From an uncultured Parabacteroides sp. (GTDB lineage Bacteria > Bacteroidota > Bacteroidia > Bacteroidales > Tannerellaceae): a DNA stretch of 64,000 bases. The notes under the pieces were generated by a model, which saw only the letters and a program-made list of their open reading frames with translations, did no database searches and was not told the DNA's origin. The stretch spans positions 62,001 through 126,000 of the forward strand of contig NZ_CANTZW010000008.1 of NCBI RefSeq assembly GCF_947855115.1. Reading direction: 5' to 3'. Of this stretch, positions 27,231-35,329 are shown piece after piece. Position 1 is the stretch's first letter, and each line of letters starts with the position of its first letter. The translations under genes were made by a program, and so were the position numbers.

Positions 27231-28289
27231 ATGAAGGTGTATTTTTTATTACCAAATCTTTCTGCAGGTGGTGCCGAAAGAGTATCTATAACAATAGCAC
27301 GAATTCTATCTAAAGAGGGTTTTTGCGTTGAATTTATAAATTTTGGCTATTCTGATGGTGAAATGAAATCTTGGATTGAGCCTGAATTTGATATAACAAA
27401 TTTTAATTGTAGAAGAACTATAAAAGCAATTTCTTCTCTCAGAAAATTTATGCGTAAAAATCCAGATGCTTTGTATTTTTCTAGTCGCGAACACGTAAGT
27501 ATTGTAGGATTATTATGCGCAAGATTAGAAAAAACAAAAATAGTTGTGCGTATCCCCAATATGCCTAAAAATATTTTATACAGAGGTTTATTGGGTATAA
27601 AACTTAAAATAATCAAGTCCTTAAACAGATTTCTTCTTAAAAATGCAAAAATCATCATAGCTCAAAATGTAGAAATGAAAGAACAATTATTAGATTTTTA
27701 TAAATTACCAGAAAATAAAATTGTTGTTATAAATAATCCAGTTGATAAGGACTATATTTATAAATCTGCTATAGGATACAAAAATCCTTTCATTTCGTCG
27801 GAAATTAATTTTCTGAATATTTGTAACGTAGCTTATTCTAAAGGAATTGATGTTTTAGAGAAAGCATGGTTAATAGTCAAAACAGAAATCCCTAATGCTC
27901 ATTTATATATAGTTGGACGAATAACTACAGATTATGCAAAACAGTTAATAGATAAATCTAAAGATTTAAAAGACTTTACGTTTTTAGGGTTTCAAAGTAA
28001 TCCTTATCCATATTTAAAATATTGTGATATTTTTGTTTTACCATCAAGAATGGAAGGCTTCCCTAATGTCATATTGGAAGCTATGTGCTTTAATAAACCT
28101 ATAGCCAGTACAACATGTGTATCTGTTATTAAAGATATAATACATGAAGGTGTAAATGGCTTTTATTGCGACATTGAGGATGCCAATAGCTTAGCTGAAT
28201 GTATGATTAAGGCTTCAAAGCTAAACAATATAGGTAATAACTATGATTTATTTAATAAACAAACTTTGTTAGACTGTTTTAGAGTATAA
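27231..28289 (+). CDS. Glycosyltransferase family 4
   Basis: A 352-residue GT-B enzyme. N-terminal LPNLSAGGAERVSITIARIL and C-terminal SRMEGFPNVILEAMCFNKP (near residue 277) are the usual acceptor- and donor-binding motifs with the EX7E glutamates. It adds a sugar to the growing lipid-linked unit. It lies in the AT-rich block and starts 14 bases after the polymerase gene. Donor unknown. Confidence 0.88.
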   Translation: MKVYFLLPNLSAGGAERVSITIARILSKEGFCVEFINFGYSDGEMKSWIEPEFDITNFNCRRTIKAISSLRKFMRKNPDALYFSSREHVSIVGLLCARLEKTKIVVRIPNMPKNILYRGLLGIKLKIIKSLNRFLLKNAKIIIAQNVEMKEQLLDFYKLPENKIVVINNPVDKDYIYKSAIGYKNPFISSEINFLNICNVAYSKGIDVLEKAWLIVKTEIPNAHLYIVGRITTDYAKQLIDKSKDLKDFTFLGFQSNPYPYLKYCDIFVLPSRMEGFPNVILEAMCFNKPIASTTCVSVIKDIIHEGVNGFYCDIEDANSLAECMIKASKLNNIGNNYDLFNKQTLLDCFRV

Positions 28290-28332
28290 TAAAGTAGAAA
28301 CTTTATTATATTTCTAACTTTAAAATGAACTT

Positions 28333-29394
28333 ATGAAAAAAGTAGTTATAATAGGTGCTTTTGCTAATGGCTATAATTTATTGCAGGGACAAACTGTAAA
28401 AACAAAAATAATTGCTGATGAAATAGAAAAAAAATACGGTTCTAAACAGGTTGGAAGAATTGATACTTATGGTACGTTGAATCATATTATATGCCTATTC
28501 AAATGTGTATTAGCATTCTTCCGTTATAATAACATTATTATGATGCCTGGTATTAATGGACTTAAAATCTTTGGACCATGGTTAGATCTGTGGAATAAAA
28601 TCTTCCACAGAAGATTACATTATATAGTTATAGGTGGGTGGTTAGATAACTGTCTAGATGATAATCCAAAATTAGAAAGAGCGTTACACAATTTCTATGA
28701 AATCTATGTAGAAACACAAACAATGAGAACAGCCTTACAGAAACGTGGATTTTCAAATATCTCTATATTACCTAATTGCAAGAATCTTAAGATACTGAAA
28801 AAAGATGACTTAAATTATACTTATGCAGAGCCATATCGCCTTGTAACATTTTCTCGGGTAACGCCACTAAAAGGAATAGAGGATATATCACGAATTGTTA
28901 CAGAGATTAACCAAGAAAATGGAAGAAGGGTTTTTGAGTTAGATATTTATGGTCAAGTAGATGTAAAAGATACAGACTGGTTTTATAAATTCTCAAATAA
29001 CTACCACATTACAGAAAAAACATCTTTTATTAAATACAAAGGTTTTATTCCTTTTGATAAAAGTGTAGAAATACTTTCTGGATATTTTTCTCTTATTTTT
29101 CCTACTCGTTATTATACAGAAGGAATACCAGGTACAATTATAGATGCCTATGCAGCAGGAATCCCCGTTATATCAGCAAAATGGGAAAGTTTTGCTGACG
29201 TTGTTGATGATGGTATAACTGGTATGGGGTTTGAGTTTGAAAACTGGGAAGAACTTAAAAATCTTCTCTTAAATATTGCTAATAATCCAAAAATCGTATA
29301 TCACAAGAAACTTGCTTGTTTAAAACGGGCCAAAGATTTCTTACCTTATGAAGTTATCTCTCAAATTAATTTAAAAGAGACTCGAAACTTATAG
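28333..29394 (+). CDS. Glycosyltransferase, GT4-like
   Basis: A 353-residue GT-B-type protein. The C-terminal domain has RLVTFSRVTPLKGIEDISRIV, a typical start of the nucleotide-sugar-binding half, and FPTRYYTEGIPGTIIDAYAAG near 257, corresponding to the EX7E region. The N-terminus (VVIIGAFANGYNLLQGQTVK) is that of a GT4-like clade often found in galactofuranose-containing capsule loci. AT-rich like its neighbours. Confidence 0.82.
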   Translation: MKKVVIIGAFANGYNLLQGQTVKTKIIADEIEKKYGSKQVGRIDTYGTLNHIICLFKCVLAFFRYNNIIMMPGINGLKIFGPWLDLWNKIFHRRLHYIVIGGWLDNCLDDNPKLERALHNFYEIYVETQTMRTALQKRGFSNISILPNCKNLKILKKDDLNYTYAEPYRLVTFSRVTPLKGIEDISRIVTEINQENGRRVFELDIYGQVDVKDTDWFYKFSNNYHITEKTSFIKYKGFIPFDKSVEILSGYFSLIFPTRYYTEGIPGTIIDAYAAGIPVISAKWESFADVVDDGITGMGFEFENWEELKNLLLNIANNPKIVYHKKLACLKRAKDFLPYEVISQINLKETRNL

Positions 29395-29463
29395 AACAAT
29401 AAATTATGTCTTAAATAGTATTTTAAGGAAATATAAGAATAGTAATATATTAACAAAATTTAT

Positions 29464-30711
29464 ATGAAAATCTGGCTAATTAGGTATGGAGAGAATCTTC
29501 CAATAGATGGTGAAAACCCACGCATGCAGAGAATGGGGCTATTAGCAAATAAGTTATCAGACTTAGGTATTGATGTAACTTGGTGGACATCTACTTTAAA
29601 CCATTATAATAATAAAACATATAGATATCATAATGATACAGATGTAAAAGTAAATGAACATCTATTATTAAAACTGATACATTCACCTTATAGGTATACA
29701 AAAAATGTGTCTGTTCGTAGATTATTCTTTCAATGGCATATAGCTTATAAATTTTATAGATTTGCACTTAAAGAGGAAAAACCAGATTTAATTCTTTGTG
29801 CCATGCCTATATTGGAATTTCTTTATTTTACAAGAAAATATGCAAAGAAAATGAACATTCCTTATGTGGTTGATGTCAGAGACCTTAATCCTGATGTTTT
29901 TATTTCTCCATTTAGTGGAGTTAAAAGAAGTATAGTTAAAATTGCTATAAAACCATTACAATGGATCTTATCAAAAGGACTTAACAATGCTAAGGGAATC
30001 TGTGCAACATCAGAACCATATCTAAGTTGGGCTTTAAATTATGCCAGACGTTCTAAAAATAAAAATGATAATGTATTTTATGTAGCATATCCTGATTGTA
30101 ATTTACCTGATAAGTTGAGTGATAATTCACGTTGGTCAAAGTATGAGAATTATACAGGCATTACTTGTTGTTTTTTTGGACAGTTCGGAAAAATTATTGA
30201 CTATGATACAATTATTGAAACTGCAGGAAAATGTAAGGACACTCATATTAATGTAAAATTTCTTTTATGTGGAAGCGGTGAATTATTTGATTACTATAAA
30301 AATATAGTAAGTGAAAAGAATCTTGATAATGTAATTTTACCTGGATGGGTTGATCAAAAAGATATTAGAGATATAGGGTATATATCTGATGCAGGACTAA
30401 TGTCTTATAAACCTAATGAAGCCTTTAACATGCAGATGCCTAACAAATTCAGTGAGTATTTAGCCCTTGGTCTTGCTATTTTATTACAACCGGTTGGTAT
30501 AATGAAGGAAAAAATAGAGGATAATAAATGTGGCCTACATTACGAAAATACAGATGAATTATTTGAGATTCTTAAATATTTATCTACACATAAGGAAGAA
30601 TTGAATACTATGAAATCAAATTCAAGGCTACTATTTGAGAAATCATTTACCGCTTCAGTAGTTTACGAAAACTATGCGAATTATTTAATTAATCTCATAA
30701 AAAGCAAATAA
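29464..30711 (+). CDS. Glycosyltransferase family 4 (WbuB-like)
   Basis: A 415-residue protein resembling WbuB-type transferases: N-terminal ENPRMQRMGLLANKLSDLG and ending in the MQMPNKFSEYLALGLAILLQ donor motif near residue 325. The middle includes PYVVDVRDLNPDVFIS, a common conserved stretch in that group. It adds a sugar to the repeat unit; WbuB of E. coli transfers N-acetylfucosamine-type sugars, but specificity here is not inferred. Coding density is tight with glf (one base apart). Confidence 0.85.
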   Translation: MKIWLIRYGENLPIDGENPRMQRMGLLANKLSDLGIDVTWWTSTLNHYNNKTYRYHNDTDVKVNEHLLLKLIHSPYRYTKNVSVRRLFFQWHIAYKFYRFALKEEKPDLILCAMPILEFLYFTRKYAKKMNIPYVVDVRDLNPDVFISPFSGVKRSIVKIAIKPLQWILSKGLNNAKGICATSEPYLSWALNYARRSKNKNDNVFYVAYPDCNLPDKLSDNSRWSKYENYTGITCCFFGQFGKIIDYDTIIETAGKCKDTHINVKFLLCGSGELFDYYKNIVSEKNLDNVILPGWVDQKDIRDIGYISDAGLMSYKPNEAFNMQMPNKFSEYLALGLAILLQPVGIMKEKIEDNKCGLHYENTDELFEILKYLSTHKEELNTMKSNSRLLFEKSFTASVVYENYANYLINLIKSK

Positions 30712-30712
30712 A

Positions 30713-31804
30713 ATGAAAGTAAAATATGTTGTTGTTGGTTCTGGTTTAGCTGGACTTACAATTGCCGAGCGAATTGCATCCCAATTGAATGAGAAAGTAC
30801 TTATTGTCGAGAAACGTAATCATATTGGTGGTAATGTATATGATAGCTATAATGAGGATGGTATAATGATTCAGAATTATGGTCCTCATACATTCCATAC
30901 AAATGATAAAGAGATAATGGATTATATCCTCCAATTTACAGAGTGGCACGAATACCAACATCGCGTAATGTCATATGTTGACGGGAATTGGGTTCCAATG
31001 CCAATCTCTCTTGAAACCATAAATCTTCTTTATAACATGAACTTATCAGAAGATGGACTTGAGGAATTTATAAATAAGAAAAAAATTAAAATAGATGAAA
31101 TAAAAAACAGTGAAGATGTTGTTCTTAGTCAAACAGGGGTAGATATTTATGAGAAATTCTTTAAGTACTTCACTATTAAACAATGGGGGTGTTCTCCTGC
31201 AGAATTAGATAAATCTGTTATTTCACGCATTCCATTCCGAAAGAACAGAGATACTAGATATTTTACGGATTTATATCAAGGTAATCCCAAAGGTGGTTTT
31301 ACAAAGATGTGCCAAAAAATGGCTGATCACCCTAATATAAAGATTTTACTCAATACCGATTATAAAGAAGTCATTGATCAGATAGAATACGAGAAGCTTA
31401 TATATACAGGTCCTATCGATTACTATTTCGATTATAAATTAGGGAAACTTTTATATAGAAGTATTCGATTTGAATTTGAAACATTAGAAATGGAGTCATA
31501 CCAACCGACAGCTTCTTCCCGTTATCCTCAAGATCATGCATATACTAGAATCACAGAATTCAAAAAAATGTATGGCCAAAAACACCATAAAACAACAATC
31601 TGCAAAGAGTATCCTTGCTTTGGTGATGAGCCATATTATACATATCCTACACAAGAATGGAAAGAATTAGCTTCTAAATATCATGACCTTGCTTCCGCTG
31701 AAAAGAATGTAATTTTCCTTGGTCGTCTTGCGGAATATAAATATTATGACATGGATGATGTTATTCGCAGGGCATTAGATGTATTTAAAGAAAACTTCAA
31801 TTAA
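30713..31804 (+). CDS. glf: UDP-galactopyranose mutase
   Basis: A 363-residue flavoenzyme that interconverts UDP-galactopyranose and UDP-galactofuranose. The FAD-binding GSGLAGLTIAERIA lies near residue 8, then VEKRNHIGGNVYD, the conserved GPHTFHTN near 59, and near residue 158 FFKYFTIKQWGCSPAEL. The C-terminal RLAEYKYYDMDDVI matches the family. It implies galactofuranose in this polymer. It is the last cassette gene; the region after it enters an IS66 element. Confidence 0.95.
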   Translation: MKVKYVVVGSGLAGLTIAERIASQLNEKVLIVEKRNHIGGNVYDSYNEDGIMIQNYGPHTFHTNDKEIMDYILQFTEWHEYQHRVMSYVDGNWVPMPISLETINLLYNMNLSEDGLEEFINKKKIKIDEIKNSEDVVLSQTGVDIYEKFFKYFTIKQWGCSPAELDKSVISRIPFRKNRDTRYFTDLYQGNPKGGFTKMCQKMADHPNIKILLNTDYKEVIDQIEYEKLIYTGPIDYYFDYKLGKLLYRSIRFEFETLEMESYQPTASSRYPQDHAYTRITEFKKMYGQKHHKTTICKEYPCFGDEPYYTYPTQEWKELASKYHDLASAEKNVIFLGRLAEYKYYDMDDVIRRALDVFKENFN

Positions 31805-31905
31805 TTCTTTGACCTTTTTACGAATCAATTATATGATGATAAGCAGTCAAATAAAGGCTATTAATAGAAAGTAATACCTTCGCTGCCAACCAAATTTGTA
31901 TCATT

Positions 31906-32265
31906 ATGTATAGCCGTGAAGATCTTGAAAGATTTTACTTTCAGTACCAGACCAAGGCATTGCCTCATGGAGAGTCTCTCCAATCGTTTTGTATAAAGAA
32001 CAATGTTCCTTATACCATTTTCCAAAAATGGTATAAGGATACTCGTAAAAAAGTGGTGAAAGTCAAAGTTGATGGAGTTCTTACGGATACGGAACAGGAA
32101 GGCTTAAAATTAAAAGAAGCGGTTCATCGAGCGTCTCGAAAAACAGATAATCCTATCCGTATATGGATTGGCATTCGTATCAGCAATGGGCTACATTTAT
32201 CCCAAAAGAATTTAAGCTATCAAGATTTAGTTCGTATGGTAGAGAAACTGGAGGGGTTATGTTGA
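31906..32265 (+). CDS. IS66 accessory protein TnpA
   Basis: A 119-residue small protein with the helix-turn-helix-like N-terminus usual for Bacteroidota IS66 elements (YSREDLERFYFQYQTKALPH, SFCIKNNVPYTIFQKWYKDTR) and the C-terminal GLHLSQKNLSYQDLVRMVEKLEGLC. Required with TnpB for transposition in active elements. The frame looks intact. It overlaps tnpB by seven bases. Confidence 0.85.
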   Translation: MYSREDLERFYFQYQTKALPHGESLQSFCIKNNVPYTIFQKWYKDTRKKVVKVKVDGVLTDTEQEGLKLKEAVHRASRKTDNPIRIWIGIRISNGLHLSQKNLSYQDLVRMVEKLEGLC

Positions 32266-32594
32266 GTGTAACCGGTCTCAATCGTTTTTATTATGTCCGT
32301 GACTTTACCGATATGCGTTGTAAGCATAGCTGTGTGTTGTCTATCATTCGTGAACGGCTTCACAGGGAGCCAAGAGATGGTGATGTCTTTATCGTCATGT
32401 CTCACAATCGAAGAATAGTTCGTATGTTTTCATTTGATAATTGTTCATACAGCCTGTTCGAAAAGAAGTTTGTAGCAGGTTATCAGTTCATGAAAGTAGA
32501 TCGGAATGGGGCAGATACTGTCTATCGGATTGACTGGAAAGATGTGGTTTTGATACTTGAAAACCCGGTAGTTAAAATATTAAAAATCAGATAG
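32259..32594 (+). CDS. IS66 accessory protein TnpB
   Basis: A 111-residue Orf2-type protein: LNRFYYVRDFTDMRCKHS, REPRDGDVFIVMSHNRRIVRMF and YQFMKVDRNG are close to the family consensus. The frame opens further upstream but the ATG at 32259, overlapping tnpA, is the standard start. Its role in transposition is unknown in detail. Confidence 0.85.
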   Translation: MLSVTGLNRFYYVRDFTDMRCKHSCVLSIIRERLHREPRDGDVFIVMSHNRRIVRMFSFDNCSYSLFEKKFVAGYQFMKVDRNGADTVYRIDWKDVVLILENPVVKILKIR

Positions 32595-32666
32595 TTAATC
32601 TATTTGTAAACTTGTTGCATTGCGATTATTTTATTACCTTTATGACTGAAAGTCAAAGGTTTAAGA

Positions 32667-33498
32667 ATGATCGCACTGCAAGATATAATTAAAACAAAAC
32701 GGGAACTGTTGAGTAGGGAAACCTACTCACGCAACCCTATAAATTGTAGTGCAGGTATGGCAGAGGATCAGAAAGACCGATACATACAATACCTTGCTGA
32801 GCAGAACCAGGATCTCAGGTTGACAAGTGATGCCATGAAGCTTGTTTTGGAAGATTTTATGGCTAAAATGCAAGAACTTGAAGAAAAGATGTCTGCTTTA
32901 GAGTCTAATTAGGTAGGTTTGCAAAAAGAGTTGTCTGAAAAGAGCAAACTATGCAATTCTCTTGAGCGCAAGTTAAAATCGACACAAGAGAAATTGGACT
33001 ATGCTAATGAGCAACTCTTTGGTGATAAGCGTCAGAAGGTAAAGTCTAAAACACCAAAAGGTAAATCAGAGAAAGCAGATTCTGATCGCCAGAAGGAGAA
33101 AGATGATTATGATGGTACCGATGATACGCTTGGACAGTGAATTGTCAAAGGATTCAGAATTTAGGAGCCAGTATTATACAGAAGCTCTTAATTATCTGAA
33201 CCGGTTCTGGAAAGAGATCTTTGCTTACTTGGATGATGGTGAATTACCGATAGACAACAATCTGGCTGAGCGAACCATCCGAAAGCTGACTACCGGGCGC
33301 AACAATTCACTTCATTATGGTAGTGATGCCGGTGCCGAGATGGTCGCGACTTATCACAGTGTGATAGGAACGGTAAAGCTTCATGGCAGTTCTATCTGGA
33401 ACTTTATCGGAACCTTTTTCAAAAATATCTTTAACGGATGCAGGGATTATGTTAACATGGTTCCTGACAAAATCACTTTGGCTGCCAGCCAATGCTAA
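32667..33498 (+). pseudogene. IS66 transposase TnpC with stop and internal deletion
   Basis: The N-terminal coiled-coil (32667-32912) stops at a TAG at 32910; the same frame goes on with LQKELSEKSKLCNSLERKL and the lysine-rich GDKRQKVKSKTPKGK linker to 33140. The C-terminal end follows in another frame (to 33498) with LPIDNNLAERTIRKLTTGRN and IFNGCRDY. The zinc-binding and DDE catalytic core, several hundred residues in intact transposases, is missing between them. The gene is certainly inactive. Confidence 0.88.
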
Positions 33499-33600
33499 AT
33501 TCAAAACTAATAAATTAACAAAATTCGGTTTAGGGCACTGAAAAGTGCCCTTTCAAAGGGGTATGCCCTAAATTGAGTGCTTACAAAGGTTTGTTCATTA

Positions 33601-33632
33601 TTTGCTCTGTCTCATTTAATGGCCTATCTTTG
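33601..33632 (+). promoter_or_regulatory. Consensus promoter for the MNT/HEPN pair
   Basis: TTTG (33601-33604), a 20-base spacer and TATCTTTG (33625-33632) match the Bacteroidota promoter perfectly. It lies 17 bases past the IS66 right end, so the toxin-antitoxin pair is independent of the capsule transcript. Confidence 0.85.
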
Positions 33633-33660
33633 TGCTTAAGAATAATGTATATTCTTGTAT

Positions 33661-33951
33661 ATGCGTTTAAGTAAAAAAGAAATACAAGTAATACTTCGTG
33701 TCGCTAAGGAAATATATGGTGAGGGAGTGGATACCTATCTCTTTGGTTCTCGTATAAATGATGAGAAGAAAGGAGAGGATATTGATTTGCTTGTACGTGG
33801 TTCCTCGGAGCGAAAAGGCGTATTGGCTCGTATCAGGATGTTGGCTCGTTTGAAATACTTTTTGGGAGATCAGAAGATCGATATAATAGGTGATCACGAG
33901 GACTCACCGGTAGCAAGGGAAGCATTAATGACCGGAATACGTTTGGTATGA
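33661..33951 (+). CDS. MNT-type minimal nucleotidyltransferase (antitoxin)
   Basis: A 96-residue protein with the nucleotidyltransferase signature YLFGSRINDEKKGEDIDLLV: a GS motif followed about ten residues later by DxD. In MNT/HEPN toxin-antitoxin systems this protein blocks its HEPN partner by adding AMP to it. It ends in the ATGA overlap with the HEPN gene. An earlier TTG at 33655 is in frame; the ATG at 33661 is preferred. Confidence 0.88.
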   Translation: MRLSKKEIQVILRVAKEIYGEGVDTYLFGSRINDEKKGEDIDLLVRGSSERKGVLARIRMLARLKYFLGDQKIDIIGDHEDSPVAREALMTGIRLV

Positions 33952-34425
33952 CAAATAAAAAGCAAGAATTAGAACAGCGTCTGAATCGGGAGTTTGAGAT
34001 TTGCGATCGACATATACTGCGTATAGAAGAGGCGTTGGATGAGTTGACTGATCTTTTACCGATGTCGGTGGAGGATTATGTAGGTTTGAATAGTGAACAA
34101 ATCCGTTGTCTGGATCAATTTATCTTTCGTTTTTCCAAGCTTCAAGATGCTATGGGGGGGGGGTAAAATATTCCGAAATCTATTGGAGCATCTGGATGAG
34201 GATGTCAGCTCTCTTCCTATGTGTGACCTGTTAAATCTTTTGGAACGTTATCGGTTGATGGATAAAGCGGAAGAATGGAATTATATTCGTGAGCTTCGTA
34301 ACGAAATCGCCCATGATTATCCCCTATTAGAAAATGATGTTGTTTCTATATTGAACGAGCTTATCTCAAAGGTCCCTGTGTTATTTGCGATCTATAATAG
34401 ATTGAAGGCGATTGTTATTTTATGA
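33948..34425 (+). pseudogene. HEPN toxin gene interrupted at a G10 tract
   Basis: Frame one (33948-34166) encodes the first ~70 residues (a charged helix, then DQFIFRFSKLQDAM) and runs into a stop just after ten consecutive G. The next frame continues KIFRNLLEHLDED to IVIL at 34425 and carries the HEPN RNase motif as RNEIAHD (R, four residues, H). Nine or twelve G would give one protein of ~158 residues. As written, the toxin lacks its active-site half. Contraction or expansion of the tract could switch it on. Confidence 0.82.
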
Positions 34426-34445
34426 TGTTTTTTCTTCCTTCATCC

Positions 34446-34477
34446 CTTGTCCTTTAAATAAAAAAACTCTATCTTTG
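34446..34477 (+). promoter_or_regulatory. rplU-rpmA promoter
   Basis: CTTG (34446-34449), 20 bases, TATCTTTG (34470-34477) fit the Bacteroidota promoter. Transcription from about 34484 gives a leader of ~80 bases before rplU. Confidence 0.82.
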
Positions 34478-34505
34478 CACTCGATTTTCCGCAGAGGGTA
34501 AATAA

Positions 34506-34528
34506 GTGGAGCCGGAGACGGAGCCCAC
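34506..34528 (+). promoter_or_regulatory. Structured hairpin in the rplU leader
   Basis: GUGG (34506-34509) pairs with CCAC (34525-34528, one bulged C); AG and AG face each other as tandem G-A mismatches; CCG pairs with CGG around a GAGA tetraloop (34515-34518) of GNRA type. A hairpin with sheared G-A pairs and a GNRA loop just before L21 suggests a ribosomal-protein autoregulation site. The structure is deduced by hand. Confidence 0.45.
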
Positions 34529-34565
34529 CCCCGGGACCTAACCTGTTTAAATGATTTTAAGACAG

Positions 34566-34883
34566 ATGTACGTAATCGTAGAAATTAACGGACAACAATT
34601 TAAGGCAGAGCAAGGCAAGAAATTGTTCGTTCACCACATTCAGAACGCAGAAAGCGGGGCTGTTGTGGAGTTTGACAAAGTGTTGTTAGTAGATAACAAC
34701 GGTGAGGTAAAAGTTGGTGTTCCTACTGTAGAGGGCGCGAAGGTAGTATGCGAGGTATTATCTCCGCTGGTAAAAGGTGACAAAGTGCTGGTATTCCACA
34801 AAAAGAGAAGAAAAGGTTACCGTAAATTGAACGGTCACCGTCAGCAGTTCACTGAGGTAAGTGTTAAAGAAGTTATTGCTTAA
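34566..34883 (+). CDS. rplU: 50S ribosomal protein L21
   Basis: A 105-residue ribosomal protein of the large subunit that binds 23S rRNA. It begins [17 protein letters not shown] and has the conserved [12 protein letters not shown] and [16 protein letters not shown] stretches. An ATG at 34551 would add five residues (MILRQ) absent in relatives; the start at 34566 gives the normal length. Followed 22 bases later by rpmA. Confidence 0.96.
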   Translation: MYVIVEINGQQFKAEQGKKLFVHHIQNAESGAVVEFDKVLLVDNNGEVKVGVPTVEGAKVVCEVLSPLVKGDKVLVFHKKRRKGYRKLNGHRQQFTEVSVKEVIA

Positions 34884-34905
34884 CGTTTAAAGGAGTAGAA
34901 AAGAA

Positions 34906-35172
34906 ATGGCACATAAGAAAGGTGTGGGTAGTTCTAAGAACGGCCGCGAATCACAAAGTAAAAGATTAGGTGTTAAGCTTTTTGGTGGTGAGGTTGCTAA
35001 AGCTGGCAACATCATCGTTCGTCAAAGAGGTACGGTTCATCATCCGGGTAAGAACGTAGGTATCGGTAAGGATCATACGTTGTATGCGTTGGTAGATGGC
35101 GTTGTTACTTTCCGTAGAGGTAAAGAAAACAGATCTTTCGTTTCTGTAAAAGAAATTGTCGCTGAGGCTTAA
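34906..35172 (+). CDS. rpmA: 50S ribosomal protein L27
   Basis: An 88-residue large-subunit protein whose N-terminus reaches the peptidyl-transferase centre. It starts [16 protein letters not shown] with no cleavable pre-sequence, then [21 protein letters not shown] and [18 protein letters not shown]. Second gene of the rplU operon, ended by a strong terminator. Confidence 0.97.
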   Translation: MAHKKGVGSSKNGRESQSKRLGVKLFGGEVAKAGNIIVRQRGTVHHPGKNVGIGKDHTLYALVDGVVTFRRGKENRSFVSVKEIVAEA

Positions 35173-35196
35173 GTTCCTGCGATTAAAGAATAAGGA

Positions 35197-35231
35197 AAAG
35201 GATATCCCGGAAGCGGGGTATCCTTTTTTTA
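35197..35231 (+). terminator. Terminator of rplU-rpmA
   Basis: AAAGGATATCCC pairs with GGGGTATCCTTT around a short loop, followed by seven T. Classical rho-independent form. Confidence 0.9.
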
Positions 35232-35263
35232 TTGTCGATGATAATAAACGTTATGAGGTAAAT

Positions 35264-35296
35264 TTTGGAACATATCTAAATAAACTTGTAACTTTG
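35264..35296 (+). promoter_or_regulatory. Promoter of the PurF-like gene
   Basis: TTTG (35264-35267), 21 bases, TAACTTTG (35289-35296): full match to the Bacteroidota promoter, 33 bases before the start codon. Confidence 0.85.
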
Positions 35297-35329
35297 CGGT
35301 CTCAAACATAAATACAAACATAAAAAACA

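Larger units (their letters stand above)
31871..33584 (+). mobile_element. Degenerate IS66-family element
   Basis: Holds tnpA, tnpB and a gutted tnpC, all on the plus strand. The right end GAGTGCTTAC is at 33584 and shares 41 identical bases with the right end at 16800. The left end is placed at GTAATACC (31871) on weak evidence because the left inverted repeat is degraded. No 8-base target duplication is visible. The catalytic core of the transposase is deleted, so the element cannot move on its own. Confidence 0.85.

Noticed and set aside
31863..33592. Target-site duplication around the IS66 element
   Set aside because: The eight bases on the two sides (AATAGAAA and AAAGGTTT) do not match, and the left end is uncertain.
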